Positions 1 to 6,732 of a stretch of DNA of 10,523 bases are shown here, one piece after another (the stretch's first letter is position 1; each line of letters starts with the position of its first letter). The notes under the pieces were generated by a model. It worked only from the letters and a program-made list of their open reading frames with translations, was not told the DNA's origin and did not search any database. The position numbers were made by a program, and so were the translations under genes. Source of the DNA: JANXQE01 sp035651635 (GTDB lineage: Bacteria > Verrucomicrobiota > Verrucomicrobiia > Limisphaerales > UBA8199). The DNA is taken from NCBI GenBank assembly GCA_035651635.1, contig DASRFK010000019.1, forward strand, positions 1-10,523, given 5' to 3'.

Positions 1-2
1 AA

Positions 3-1868
3 GAGAGCAAAGCATCCAACGGAGCCAACAACCACGGCAGAGCTGCACATCCACCAGCTCCCGCCAAAGGACGTCCCCGGCGCCGTTTTATCATCTCGGC
101 CAAAGCAGCCGCTCGCGCCGATGCTACCGCTCATCATGGCAACCAGAACGGAACCGCCAAAGCCGTTCCCCCGGTTGCTGCCAAAAACCCGGTTGCTGCC
201 AAAAATTTACCTGCCCTCAAGGCTCCTGCCCCAGGCACGCCCGCTTCTCCCGTCGATTTGGCTGAGACGATTAAAACCCTCCTCCACCTCGCACACGAGA
301 ACGGTCATATCACCTATGATGACATAAATGATATCCTGCCCGAGGGGTTGTCACCGGAGGATCTGGACGCTTTATATACGAAGCTGCGCGGGCTGGACGT
401 CGAAATTGTCGATCACGCCGAGGTCGAACGCGCCAAACCAGCCGAGCCCGAAGAGGAGGAAGACTCGCGCCTGGAAGTGCTCGACGATCCCGTTCGCATG
501 TACATGAACCAGATGGGCAAAGTGCCTCTCTTGACGCGCGAACAGGAAGTCGAAATCTGCAAACGCATCGAGGAAGCCGAGTCGGAAATGAAACGCCTGG
601 TATACGGCCTGGGCTTCACTGCCAAGGAACACATCGCCATCGCGGAGAAGCTCCTGTCCGAACCGCCCAAAGAACGCTTCGACCGCGTCGTCGTCGACAA
701 GAAAGTGGCCAACCGCGAAGGCCATCTCAAGGACCTGCGCAACTTGATCAAAAAAGTCCGGGGTCTGGACGCCCAGGTCGATGAGAACTACCTCGACTGG
801 CAGAAGGCGGCGCTTAAAAATCGGGAGAAGCTTCTGAGCGCTTTCCGCAAGCTCGACAAACGCGTGCAGGACACCTTTCCCAAATTCTTTTACAAACAGA
901 AGGTCCTCGAAGACATGATCGTGGTGGCCGGCAACGTCCACGAGAAATTCCAGGCCAGCCTGCGCCGGTTGCACGAGCTCGAAAGCCACCGTAAATCCGC
1001 CGACCAGCAAGCCGCCATCCATGGCGAGCATACGAAAATTCAGGCCCTCGAATTGTTCGTGCGCATGCCCCGCGAAGATTTCTATAAGACTTTCGACCTG
1101 CTCAAGCGCGCCGCCGACCGCGCGCACCAGGCCAAAACCCACATGGCCGAAGCCAATCTGCGCCTCGTGGTCTCGGTCGCCAAGAAATACACCAACCGCG
1201 GCCAATCCTTCCTCGACCTCATCCAGGAAGGCAACATCGGCCTCATGAAAGGCGTCGAGAAATTCGAATACCGCCGTGGTTATAAGTTCTCCACCTACGC
1301 GATTTGGTGGATTCGCCAGGCGATCACCCGCTCGATCGCCGACCAGGCGCGCACCATCCGTATCCCGGTCCACATGATCGAGATCATGAACAAGCTTTGG
1401 CGCGCGCAGAAACAGCTGACCCAGGAACTCGGCCGCGAACCTACTCCTGAAGAGATCGCCGACGAAATGCACATGCCCGTCGCGCGCATCAATTCACTGC
1501 TCAAGATGGCCCAGCAGCCCATCTCCCTGCACGCCCCCGTCGGCGACGATGGCGACGTCAGTGTCGGTGATTTTATCGAAGACAAATCGGCCGAGAATCC
1601 CTCGGACGTCACCAGTTACAGCCTGCTCAAGGAAAAACTGGGCGATGTGCTTACCAGCTTGACCGAGCGCGAACGCAAAATCCTCGAAATGCGCTTCGGC
1701 CTCGTCGACGGTTACGAGCGCACGTTGGAAGAGATTGGAAAGATGTACAACGTGACGCGGGAACGCATCCGCCAGATCGAAGCCAAAGCCCTGCGCAAGC
1801 TGCGCCATCCCACCCGCGTGCGCCACCTGCAAGGCTTCCTCGATACCGAGGAAGAAGCCGCAGCATAG
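3..1868 (+). CDS. rpoD: RNA polymerase primary sigma factor RpoD (sigma-70), 5' end outside the window
   Basis: This is the housekeeping sigma factor, which directs core RNA polymerase to -35/-10 promoters. The frame is open from base 3 with no stop, giving 621 visible residues. Residues 1-85 are an Ala/Pro/Lys-rich tail with a duplicated PVAAKN. Region 1.1 follows at about 89-139 (LAETIKTLLHLAHENGHITY), then an acidic linker and region 1.2 at about 155-190 (LDDPVRMYMNQMGKVPLLT). A non-conserved insert of roughly 180 residues precedes region 2 (about 380-460; NLRLVVSVAKKYTNRG, YAIWWIRQAITRSIADQART), region 3, and region 4 with the helix-turn-helix at about 574-603 (TLEEIGKMYNVTRERIRQIE). Having both region 1.1 and the complete 4.2 marks it as a primary sigma rather than an alternative one. 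A TTG at 258 could be mistaken for the start, but it is an internal Leu codon just inside region 1.1. The true start is upstream of the window. Stop TAG at 1866. Confidence 0.97.
   Translation, partial: ESKASNGANNHGRAAHPPAPAKGRPRRRFIISAKAAARADATAHHGNQNGTAKAVPPVAAKNPVAAKNLPALKAPAPGTPASPVDLAETIKTLLHLAHENGHITYDDINDILPEGLSPEDLDALYTKLRGLDVEIVDHAEVERAKPAEPEEEEDSRLEVLDDPVRMYMNQMGKVPLLTREQEVEICKRIEEAESEMKRLVYGLGFTAKEHIAIAEKLLSEPPKERFDRVVVDKKVANREGHLKDLRNLIKKVRGLDAQVDENYLDWQKAALKNREKLLSAFRKLDKRVQDTFPKFFYKQKVLEDMIVVAGNVHEKFQASLRRLHELESHRKSADQQAAIHGEHTKIQALELFVRMPREDFYKTFDLLKRAADRAHQAKTHMAEANLRLVVSVAKKYTNRGQSFLDLIQEGNIGLMKGVEKFEYRRGYKFSTYAIWWIRQAITRSIADQARTIRIPVHMIEIMNKLWRAQKQLTQELGREPTPEEIADEMHMPVARINSLLKMAQQPISLHAPVGDDGDVSVGDFIEDKSAENPSDVTSYSLLKEKLGDVLTSLTERERKILEMRFGLVDGYERTLEEIGKMYNVTRERIRQIEAKALRKLRHPTRVRHLQGFLDTEEEAAA
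171..206 (+). repeat. In-frame 18-bp tandem duplication in the rpoD N-terminal extension
   Basis: Two adjacent 18-base copies, 171-188 and 189-206, differ only at the last base. Each encodes PVAAKN. The duplication preserves the frame and lies in the low-complexity Ala/Pro/Lys tail before region 1.1, where length variation is likely tolerated. Confidence 0.85.
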
Positions 1869-1906
1869 TCGCATAGAGGAACTCCTGCAGCGCGTCGAAG
1901 GCTTGT

Positions 1907-1924
1907 CCTCCCGGCAACGGGAGG
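1907..1924 (+). terminator. Candidate transcript-end hairpin downstream of rpoD
   Basis: CCTCCCG-GCAA-CGGGAGG is a perfect 7-bp GC-rich stem closed by a GNRA-type tetraloop, 38 bases after the rpoD stop. The position suits a transcript end or a 3' stabilising stem. It lacks the downstream T-run of an intrinsic terminator (TTCATGTCTTC follows), so it may instead be one of the repeat hairpins of this spacer. Confidence 0.3.
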
Positions 1925-1934
1925 TTCATGTCTT

Positions 1935-2043
1935 CACGCCAACGGCGTGTTCATGTTTCACGCCAACGGCGTCACCCATACCAGCCCAGGCCGAAGGCCT
2001 GGGAAACCGACCCACGAACGGATTTATCCAAACGCCAAAGGCG
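1935..2043. repeat. Cluster of REP-like hairpins with 3-nt loops (left copy)
   Basis: Four small inverted repeats lie in series: CACGCC-AAC-GGCGTG (1935-1949), ACGCC-AAC-GGCGT (1960-1972), CCCAGGCC-GAA-GGCCTGGG (1985-2003) and CGCC-AAA-GGCG (2033-2043). All have 3-base loops. The order TTCACGCC hairpin, then TACCAGCC, then CCCAGG hairpin, then GGGAAA also appears at 10148-10294, so this is a dispersed composite repeat rather than chance palindromes. Confidence 0.75.
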
Positions 2044-2106
2044 CGCCCCGCAATTGAAATCGATGAAGGAGGGTCCTAACTAAAAATGGGTCCGCGGCGG
2101 CATTCC

Positions 2107-2199
2107 GGCGGCGAGACGCCGCCGGAACCCGCACGCGAGGACGCCTGCGCTACGTAGCGCGGGCCTCTGGCCAGCGGGTTTTGGCGGCGTCTCGCCGCC
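2107..2199. repeat. 93-bp MITE-like element with 26-bp terminal inverted repeats that are themselves palindromic
   Basis: The left arm (2107-2132) and right arm (2174-2199) are reverse complements over 26 bases with two mismatches. Each arm is also a hairpin. On the left, an 11-bp stem spans 2103-2113 and 2117-2127 around loop AGA. On the right, a 9-bp stem spans 2181-2189 and 2193-2201 around loop TCT. Between the arms lie GCGCTAC-GTAGCGC (2147-2160) and GGCC-TCT-GGCC (2162-2172). No protein is encoded. A non-autonomous mobile element or REP doublet (BIME) would look like this; mobility is inferred. Confidence 0.6.
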
Positions 2200-2287
2200 A
2201 AGGTCATTCAAACGCGCTCTAAACGCACGAATCATGATTGGTGCCGGGGACCATTCCTTGATGTTTCCCCAACACGAAAATTCAACG

Positions 2288-4459
2288 CTACGGCTGCCAT
2301 ACCGCGCGCCAATAGCGCGGGCCTGCCATTAAAGCAAAGTTAAAGACGGCTGTGTCGCTGCTCAACGTGTTTGTAGAAACGCTTTTCCAACTGCTTAGGT
2401 CAGTGGCGGTTTGAATCACGTATTGCACCCCAGCCTGTCCGTGCAACTCCAAAACGAGCGGACCCCCAGGCGCGGTTGACGGTCTTGCCTCCACAGTCGG
2501 CGCAATCGGCTCGAAGGTGAACAAACTGATTGAGAGCGGGGGGAAAGTATAATTAAAACTCGCGCTCACCCCCGCGACAGAATTGGTGGCGATGTCCTGA
2601 GCCGCGAGCGGGGCATTGGCCCGCGCCGCTTCGTCCTGCGGGATGCCATACGACTGAATCACGCAGGCTGGACCCGGAACAAATCCGTTGATGGCAATCT
2701 GCGCGTTAAAGTTCGTCGAAGGATCCTTGTGCAATACCAGCAAGGAAACGGCCCCGTTGACCGCACGCGCGGCATAGGCCGAGAGCAACAGATAGTCGCT
2801 GGCCGCGCTTATGATTTGGCCCCCTGGCGCGATAAAGCGTCGCATGAGTTTTGCCGCATAAAAGGTCGGATGCCTGGTACTGAGCCCGTTGATCATTCCC
2901 AGATCGCCATAGGTGCGCCAGCCGTACAGTTCCGAGTCGAAACTGCCGCTCGTATCTGTCCCATTGCGAAGGTCCCACCAAACAAACGCGTTAAACTCGG
3001 TCCTGGCGAGCTGGGCCAGGCTGTCGGCGTAGTACAGGCCGTTCACCAGGCTGGTCGATTGACGTCCCTGCGCGCCGGAGTCGTTGTTGTTTTCCGTGCA
3101 GACCAGTTCAATGTTGGTTCCCGCCGCGCCCAGGTAATCGGTGATTTCCTGCCGCAATTCGGCTGCGTCGCTAAACCAGGCCGTCGAACATTGCAGCAAA
3201 GCCGAATCGCTATCGCTCGCGGTTGGATTCTTGGGATCGGTGTACTCGGGATACCGATGGTGCACGACAAAATCCGGCGTCACCCCCTGTGCTTTCAAAG
3301 TGCTCAGCATGACCGGCACCCAGCCATTGTGCGTCTGACCCGTGCGCGGATTCAGTGCGGGATGACTCGTGTAGCCGTTGGAAGCACTGTCTTCGCCCGG
3401 CGTGGCCACGACGCCCACTTTGATGCTTGGATCGGCGGCTTTCATCTGCCGGTAATAATCCGCCGCTCGCATGCCGTAGGTATAGGGATCGTGCGGGTTG
3501 GAGTTCGTATCGGTCTCCCAAGTGCCGTAGTTTTCGTTTCCAATTTCCCAATACTTGAAACCCAAATGGCTCGTGACATTTGCCTGTTGCACCCAGGCGG
3601 CCGCTTCCGCCGGAGTTCCCGTCCCATAGTTCACGGTAATAAAAGCCTGGGACCCAATATTGGTGGCAACATCAATGAAATTCCCAAATGACGTCGACCA
3701 GCGCCAGGTGTTGGTCAGCGTAGTGTTCGAGGCCCAATGATATTCGTCCGAGAGCGAACCGCCGGGGAAGCGCATGATGGTGGTGCCCATGTCGCGCAGC
3801 AGCGCGATCGTGGTGCTGGTGTCGAAATTGCCGTCCCAGACCGCCGTATTCACCCCGAACCATCTTGAATCCATATTTCGAAGCGGTTTCGTGGCATCCA
3901 CGCTCAGGTGCACCAGCGGCGCCGGTTTTGCCGTCAATTCCATGTCATCGACGTAGAACGTCCCGGAAGGTCCCGGCGCGGTCAGTTGCAGGTTAATCCG
4001 ATTGAGATTCGTGACGCTGGCCACGGCGAGTTTCACAAGCGGCACCTGGATCCATTGCCAGGTGTTGGCCGGCAGCGCCGATAGTTGCACTGTGGCACCG
4101 AAGTTGGTCCCGTATTGGGCATAGACCTGCAACTTTTGCCCGCCGGCCGATCCGCCATTAATCCAGAAACTCAAATTCGTGTATGCGGCAGCATTCAGGT
4201 CCGCGTGCCAAAACGAGAGTGCCTGCCAGGCAGATGCCGTCGCCGAAATTGAATTGCTGCCGCTATGCACCGGTGAGGTGTTGGTCAAATCACGCGGTGA
4301 AGCCCAGCTCCAGTCCTGGAATCCGTTCACGAGGCGATCCGTGTAAATGAGCAACGGACTTTGCGCGCTGCCGCGCCAAGCACCTGCCATCAATATCAAT
4401 ACGAAGAAAAACCGCACCAGGCACCAACGCAATCGGACCGTACACATTCCCGAGAGCAT
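2288..4459 (-). CDS. Secreted alpha-L-arabinofuranosidase-like glycoside hydrolase (clan GH-A fold) with N-terminal carbohydrate-binding module
   Basis: A 723-residue exported enzyme, likely removing arabinofuranosyl side chains from plant polysaccharide. A signal peptide covers about 1-32 (hydrophobic FFFVLILMAGAW, then GSA before QS). Residues ~35-175 form a beta-rich module ending GTFYVDDMEL, typical of carbohydrate-binding jelly rolls. The catalytic barrel spans ~185-545: RFPGGSLSDEYHW at 230, YWEIGNENYG at 303 with Glu309 as predicted acid/base, and CTENN at 454 with Glu456 as predicted nucleophile. This resembles actinobacterial secreted arabinofuranosidases and is related to GH51; the exact CAZy family is uncertain. 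A beta-sandwich follows to ~650, then a short C-terminal module (VLELHGQAGVQYVIQTATDL ... YWRAVWQP) of a kind common on secreted verrucomicrobial proteins. The ATG at 4459 is preceded by a G-rich GGGGTGGGG; Met5 is the alternative start. It stands alone, convergent with rpoD. Confidence 0.85.
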   Translation of the reverse strand: MLSGMCTVRLRWCLVRFFFVLILMAGAWRGSAQSPLLIYTDRLVNGFQDWSWASPRDLTNTSPVHSGSNSISATASAWQALSFWHADLNAAAYTNLSFWINGGSAGGQKLQVYAQYGTNFGATVQLSALPANTWQWIQVPLVKLAVASVTNLNRINLQLTAPGPSGTFYVDDMELTAKPAPLVHLSVDATKPLRNMDSRWFGVNTAVWDGNFDTSTTIALLRDMGTTIMRFPGGSLSDEYHWASNTTLTNTWRWSTSFGNFIDVATNIGSQAFITVNYGTGTPAEAAAWVQQANVTSHLGFKYWEIGNENYGTWETDTNSNPHDPYTYGMRAADYYRQMKAADPSIKVGVVATPGEDSASNGYTSHPALNPRTGQTHNGWVPVMLSTLKAQGVTPDFVVHHRYPEYTDPKNPTASDSDSALLQCSTAWFSDAAELRQEITDYLGAAGTNIELVCTENNNDSGAQGRQSTSLVNGLYYADSLAQLARTEFNAFVWWDLRNGTDTSGSFDSELYGWRTYGDLGMINGLSTRHPTFYAAKLMRRFIAPGGQIISAASDYLLLSAYAARAVNGAVSLLVLHKDPSTNFNAQIAINGFVPGPACVIQSYGIPQDEAARANAPLAAQDIATNSVAGVSASFNYTFPPLSISLFTFEPIAPTVEARPSTAPGGPLVLELHGQAGVQYVIQTATDLSSWKSVSTNTLSSDTAVFNFALMAGPRYWRAVWQP
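2302..2320. repeat. Hairpin inside the last codons of the glycosidase gene
   Basis: CCGCGC (2302-2307) pairs with GCGCGG (2315-2320) across a 7-base loop, within the codons for PRYWRA. On the minus strand the 11-mer GGCCCGCGCTA here also occurs in the 93-bp repeat element at 2107-2199. It could help end the minus-strand transcript or be a fragment of the same repeat family. Codon constraint could equally explain it. Confidence 0.35.
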
Positions 4460-4493
4460 ACCCCACCCCCGCGCGGGCGCAACGCTTTGACTC

Positions 4494-4548
4494 AGCCTCT
4501 TAGCCTCTCAGCTTCTCAGTCATTCGCGTCCATTCGCGTCCATTCGCG
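4494..4548. repeat. Two short tandem repeat arrays in the divergent spacer (8-bp and 10-bp units)
   Basis: About three copies of an AGCCTCTY-type 8-mer start at 4494, 4502 and 4510. They run straight into 2.8 copies of a 10-mer, CATTCGCGTC (4521, 4531, 4541, the last truncated after CATTCGCG). The 10-bp period is close to one helical turn. The arrays lie 35-90 bases upstream of the minus-strand glycosidase start, where they could affect its promoter. I see no convincing -35/-10 pair on either strand. Confidence 0.75.
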
Positions 4549-4570
4549 GTTTAAAAAATTCGCTCATTAT

Positions 4571-4596
4571 TCGCCGTTTTTCCCGCTTTTCCGCTT
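4571..4596. repeat. Pyrimidine-rich CGCTTTT patch related to the array before the secretin gene
   Basis: The stretch contains TTTTTCCCGCTTTTCCGCTT, the same degenerate CGCTTTT/CCGCTTTT unit that fills 8170-8286. It lies between the divergent glycosidase gene and the small gene at 4653. It is short and low in complexity, so kinship with the larger array is plausible but not certain. Confidence 0.5.
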
Positions 4597-4652
4597 GTCA
4601 GTCTTTTAGCCTTTCTGGTATCTTGTCGCTGAAATTGACCCCTCTAACAGTT

Positions 4653-4880
4653 ATGCTGCCGTCCAAATCGTACAAGGCATTGCTGGCCACGCTGCAAAAA
4701 GCGGAAACCCTTATACCGCGTCCCACTCAAACCTCGTCGGGCGACGATTGGAGTCTGTACCTTCGGTTGCTCAAGCTTTTGTCGTCCGTTCAAACCCTCC
4801 AGCGCAAAGCCGAGCGCATTGAATCAGAGAAGAAGCGGACCGGCAAAATCCGTCCTCGCCTGGTGACTCGCTCAGCCTGA
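4653..4880 (+). CDS. Possible small protein of unknown function (75 aa)
   Basis: I do not recognise this protein. From the ATG at 4653 it would be 75 residues, starting MLPSKSYKALLATLQKAETL. It has two helical, Leu-rich segments (about 6-19 and 33-52) and a strongly basic C-terminus (KAERIESEKKRTGKIRPRL). There is no signal peptide, Cys pair or membrane segment. A TTG at 4623 in the same frame could add ten residues but has no better ribosome-binding site. Codon third positions are moderately GC-rich, as in the real neighbours. It runs with the pilus operon but is 319 bp away, so operon membership is doubtful. It could be non-coding or the remnant of a larger gene, because another frame stays open from 4823 to 4978. 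Confidence 0.4.
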   Translation: MLPSKSYKALLATLQKAETLIPRPTQTSSGDDWSLYLRLLKLLSSVQTLQRKAERIESEKKRTGKIRPRLVTRSA

Positions 4881-5199
4881 GCGCTTTGGGCCAGGCGGAT
4901 GGCGACGCCTTTGGGTTCTACCTGGGCCGGCGCCGATTTGGCAGTGGTAAAAAAACGGAGCTCGAATTTGCCGACTAGAGCCTCCAGTTGCGCGCCAATA
5001 GTAGTTGGAAATTTCGGGGGAACAGCGTCAGAATTTTCGAGTTCGACAAAACTAGGGTTGAACAGCGCTCCAGTTTTGGGTACTTAAAGCAGCTAAGAAG
5101 CCCATCAAGGGATTTATTTTTACAACATGTCTGAGAAAAACTGGCCAAACTCAGGGCAACACTTGAGTCGCGATTACCTTCAGGCTGTCCTCGCGCCCA
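4881..5199. other. Spacer before the pilus operon; presumably holds its promoter
   Basis: These 319 bases hold no credible complete gene. A frame without an ATG is open to a TAG at 4976 and reads protein-like (GDAFGFYLGRRRFGSGKK), possibly a decayed or frameshifted tail of the preceding small gene. The second half is more AT-rich (GGATTTATTTTTACAACATG near 5110) and is the likely promoter zone for the operon starting at 5200. No clear consensus promoter, terminator or riboswitch could be recognised. Confidence 0.5.
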
Positions 5200-6732
5200 A
5201 TGCTTAACCTGGTCAAGAAGCGCAAGCTGGGCACGGGGACAATCCCGGCGAACCTGACCTCGCTCGGCGTCAGCTGGCTCAATGGCCAATTCAAAGCCGT
5301 CGCCGTGCATCGCGGCTTTGTCGAAGCCACCTGGGAACGCGGCGGTGTCACCGACGGTCCGGAACATTTCGACGCCTTCATTCGCGAGGCGGTCCACGAA
5401 ACCGGATACCGAGGCCAGACCGTGACGCTGGTGCTGGCCCACGCGCGCCTGGTCCAGCAACTGGTGGATTTGCCGCCGGTCAAAGGCAAGAAACTCCAGA
5501 AGGTCATCCAGCGCCAGGCCAAGCAGCAAAAGATGTTTCCCGGCGACGCCTCGTGGGCCAGCCAAGCCTGTCCGCCAGGCAAAGCCGCCCAGCGCATGGT
5601 GTTGCATCTGCTCCCCAAACAACTCGTCAATCACCTCGTGCTGGGCTGCAAACGCAATGGCCTCCGCCTCGTCGCCATCATCCCGCCTTCAGCCGTTTTG
5701 CATCAACAATTCGCTCACCTCGGCCTGGAAAAAGACGAAGTGGGATTGCTCGCCGCCGAGACCGCCGGCTCGACAACGCTTTGTGCCGGTGGCAGCGACG
5801 GCCAGATTTTGCTGGCCCGCACCCTGCCCGGCAACTGGAACGAGGATGCTCAGCACCTGGCCCTCGACCTCAACCGCTCCGCGCTGTTCATCAGCCAGCA
5901 GTACAGCGCCCCCATCAACCGCGGATTATGGATCTTCGGGCCCGGGGCGGAAGAAAAGATCGAAGCCCTTCAGAACCACATCCAGCTTCCGGTGGATCTA
6001 AGCCCGGTCAGCGACGAGCCCTTCTATTGGGCCACCGAAGCGCTGAAACTGCCGCCGGAATCGATCCCAAACCTGCTCAGCCGCGAGCTCCAGGAAGAAC
6101 CCCAGCGCAGGGTCTTTGCCACTGCCGTCGGTGTTATTACCGCGCTCATGATTATCGCTTCCCTCCTGGCCTCTTCGTACTTTTTTGCTCAGGCCCGCCA
6201 GGAAGCGGCCAGCATCCAGGCCATGTCCAGGGACGCCGGACGTTTGCGCGCCACAAAAGCCGAACTCGAAGCCCTCGATCATGAGCTCTCCCGAAAAAAA
6301 CAGGTAATCAAACTCATTCTCGGCGAACGACCGCCGCCAGTTCCCGCCTGGTTCCTGGCCTACCTCTCCGAAAGCGTTCCACCCGAACTGGTGGTTACCA
6401 ATCTCCACATCGTCCGCGAGGAGGACTACTATAAAGTCCAGCTCGCCGGCACCACTCAGCGCGCCCTGCCCCCTTCAGCCAATCCCCCCGTGGCCGACCC
6501 TGTCGACGTGCTCAAAGCCAAGCTCGCCGGACCTCCCTTTAATTTAAAAATTACCGAAAAAGCGGACGAAAAAGCCGCCCCACCCACCGCTCCGGCCAGG
6601 AGCAGTGGTCCCATTGACACCAGTGTGCCAGGCTGGTTGAGCCGCCTGGCCAATGCCGTCGCCGGCCGACCCTCCACCGCCAAGCCGGCAGCGCAGGAAG
6701 ATCATTTTGTCATCGAAGGAATAATGCGATGA
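5200..6732 (+). CDS. PilM/PilN-like (MshI/GspL-like) type IV pilus or type II secretion assembly protein
   Basis: A bitopic 510-residue protein of the inner-membrane alignment complex of a pilus or secretion machine. Residues 1-300 resemble the cytoplasmic actin-like fold of PilM/GspL: SLGVSWLNGQFKAVAV at 21, GLLAAETAGSTTL at 182, IFGPGA at 245. The usual D-G-G-T phosphate motif is replaced by ETAGSTT, so nucleotide binding may be weak or lost. One membrane span lies at about 306-330 (FATAVGVITALMIIASLLAS). A coiled coil (331-372) and a PilN-like periplasmic part follow (VPAWFLAYLSESVPPELVVT at 381), then a Pro/Ala-rich tail. PilM and PilN are usually separate; here they appear fused, as in GspL/MshI. 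The start is the ATG at 5200; the frame opens only at 5167 and no strong ribosome-binding site precedes it. Its stop overlaps the next start by 4 bp. Confidence 0.75.
   Translation: MLNLVKKRKLGTGTIPANLTSLGVSWLNGQFKAVAVHRGFVEATWERGGVTDGPEHFDAFIREAVHETGYRGQTVTLVLAHARLVQQLVDLPPVKGKKLQKVIQRQAKQQKMFPGDASWASQACPPGKAAQRMVLHLLPKQLVNHLVLGCKRNGLRLVAIIPPSAVLHQQFAHLGLEKDEVGLLAAETAGSTTLCAGGSDGQILLARTLPGNWNEDAQHLALDLNRSALFISQQYSAPINRGLWIFGPGAEEKIEALQNHIQLPVDLSPVSDEPFYWATEALKLPPESIPNLLSRELQEEPQRRVFATAVGVITALMIIASLLASSYFFAQARQEAASIQAMSRDAGRLRATKAELEALDHELSRKKQVIKLILGERPPPVPAWFLAYLSESVPPELVVTNLHIVREEDYYKVQLAGTTQRALPPSANPPVADPVDVLKAKLAGPPFNLKITEKADEKAAPPTAPARSSGPIDTSVPGWLSRLANAVAGRPSTAKPAAQEDHFVIEGIMR
6715..6720 (+). 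promoter_or_regulatory. Ribosome-binding site supporting the ATG at 6729
   Basis: GAAGGA lies 8 bases before ATG 6729, within the end of the preceding gene. It is the clearest Shine-Dalgarno match in the operon. It supports the start that overlaps the upstream stop in an ATGA arrangement, implying translational coupling. Confidence 0.6.

Larger units (their letters stand above)
1869..2287. other. Gene-free spacer between rpoD and the convergent glycosidase gene, rich in hairpins
   Basis: These 419 bases separate two genes that converge on them. I see no credible gene. The stretch holds a GCAA-loop hairpin, three or four short 3-nt-loop hairpins, a 93-bp inverted-repeat element and a 10-bp palindrome AATCATGATT at 2230-2239. 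No T-run follows any hairpin, so a classical intrinsic terminator is not evident on either strand. The content resembles the spacer at 10074-10523. Confidence 0.75.

Noticed and set aside
258..260. TTG as the rpoD start codon
   Set aside because: No ribosome-binding site is apparent and the frame stays open upstream to the window edge with a biased, sigma-extension-like composition.
372..1472. Long open frame (366 codons) antisense to rpoD
   Set aside because: It mirrors rpoD codons in GC-rich DNA and its protein is composition-driven with no domain; rpoD on the other strand is unambiguous.
2230..2239. AATCATGATT palindrome as an operator
   Set aside because: A single 10-bp palindrome between convergent gene ends, with no promoter nearby, is expected by chance.
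2729..3691. Open frame of 320 codons antisense to the glycosidase gene
   Set aside because: It lies wholly within a gene with clear catalytic motifs and a signal peptide; its translation has no recognisable motif.
5058..5086. Sigma-70 promoter for the pilus operon (TTGAAC, 17 bases, TACTTA)
   Set aside because: The -35 matches four of six bases but the -10 only two; too weak to call.
4975..5634. Minus-strand frame of 219 codons across the start of the PilM-like gene
   Set aside because: It overlaps the confidently identified pilus gene and shows no domain; consistent with a high-GC shadow.
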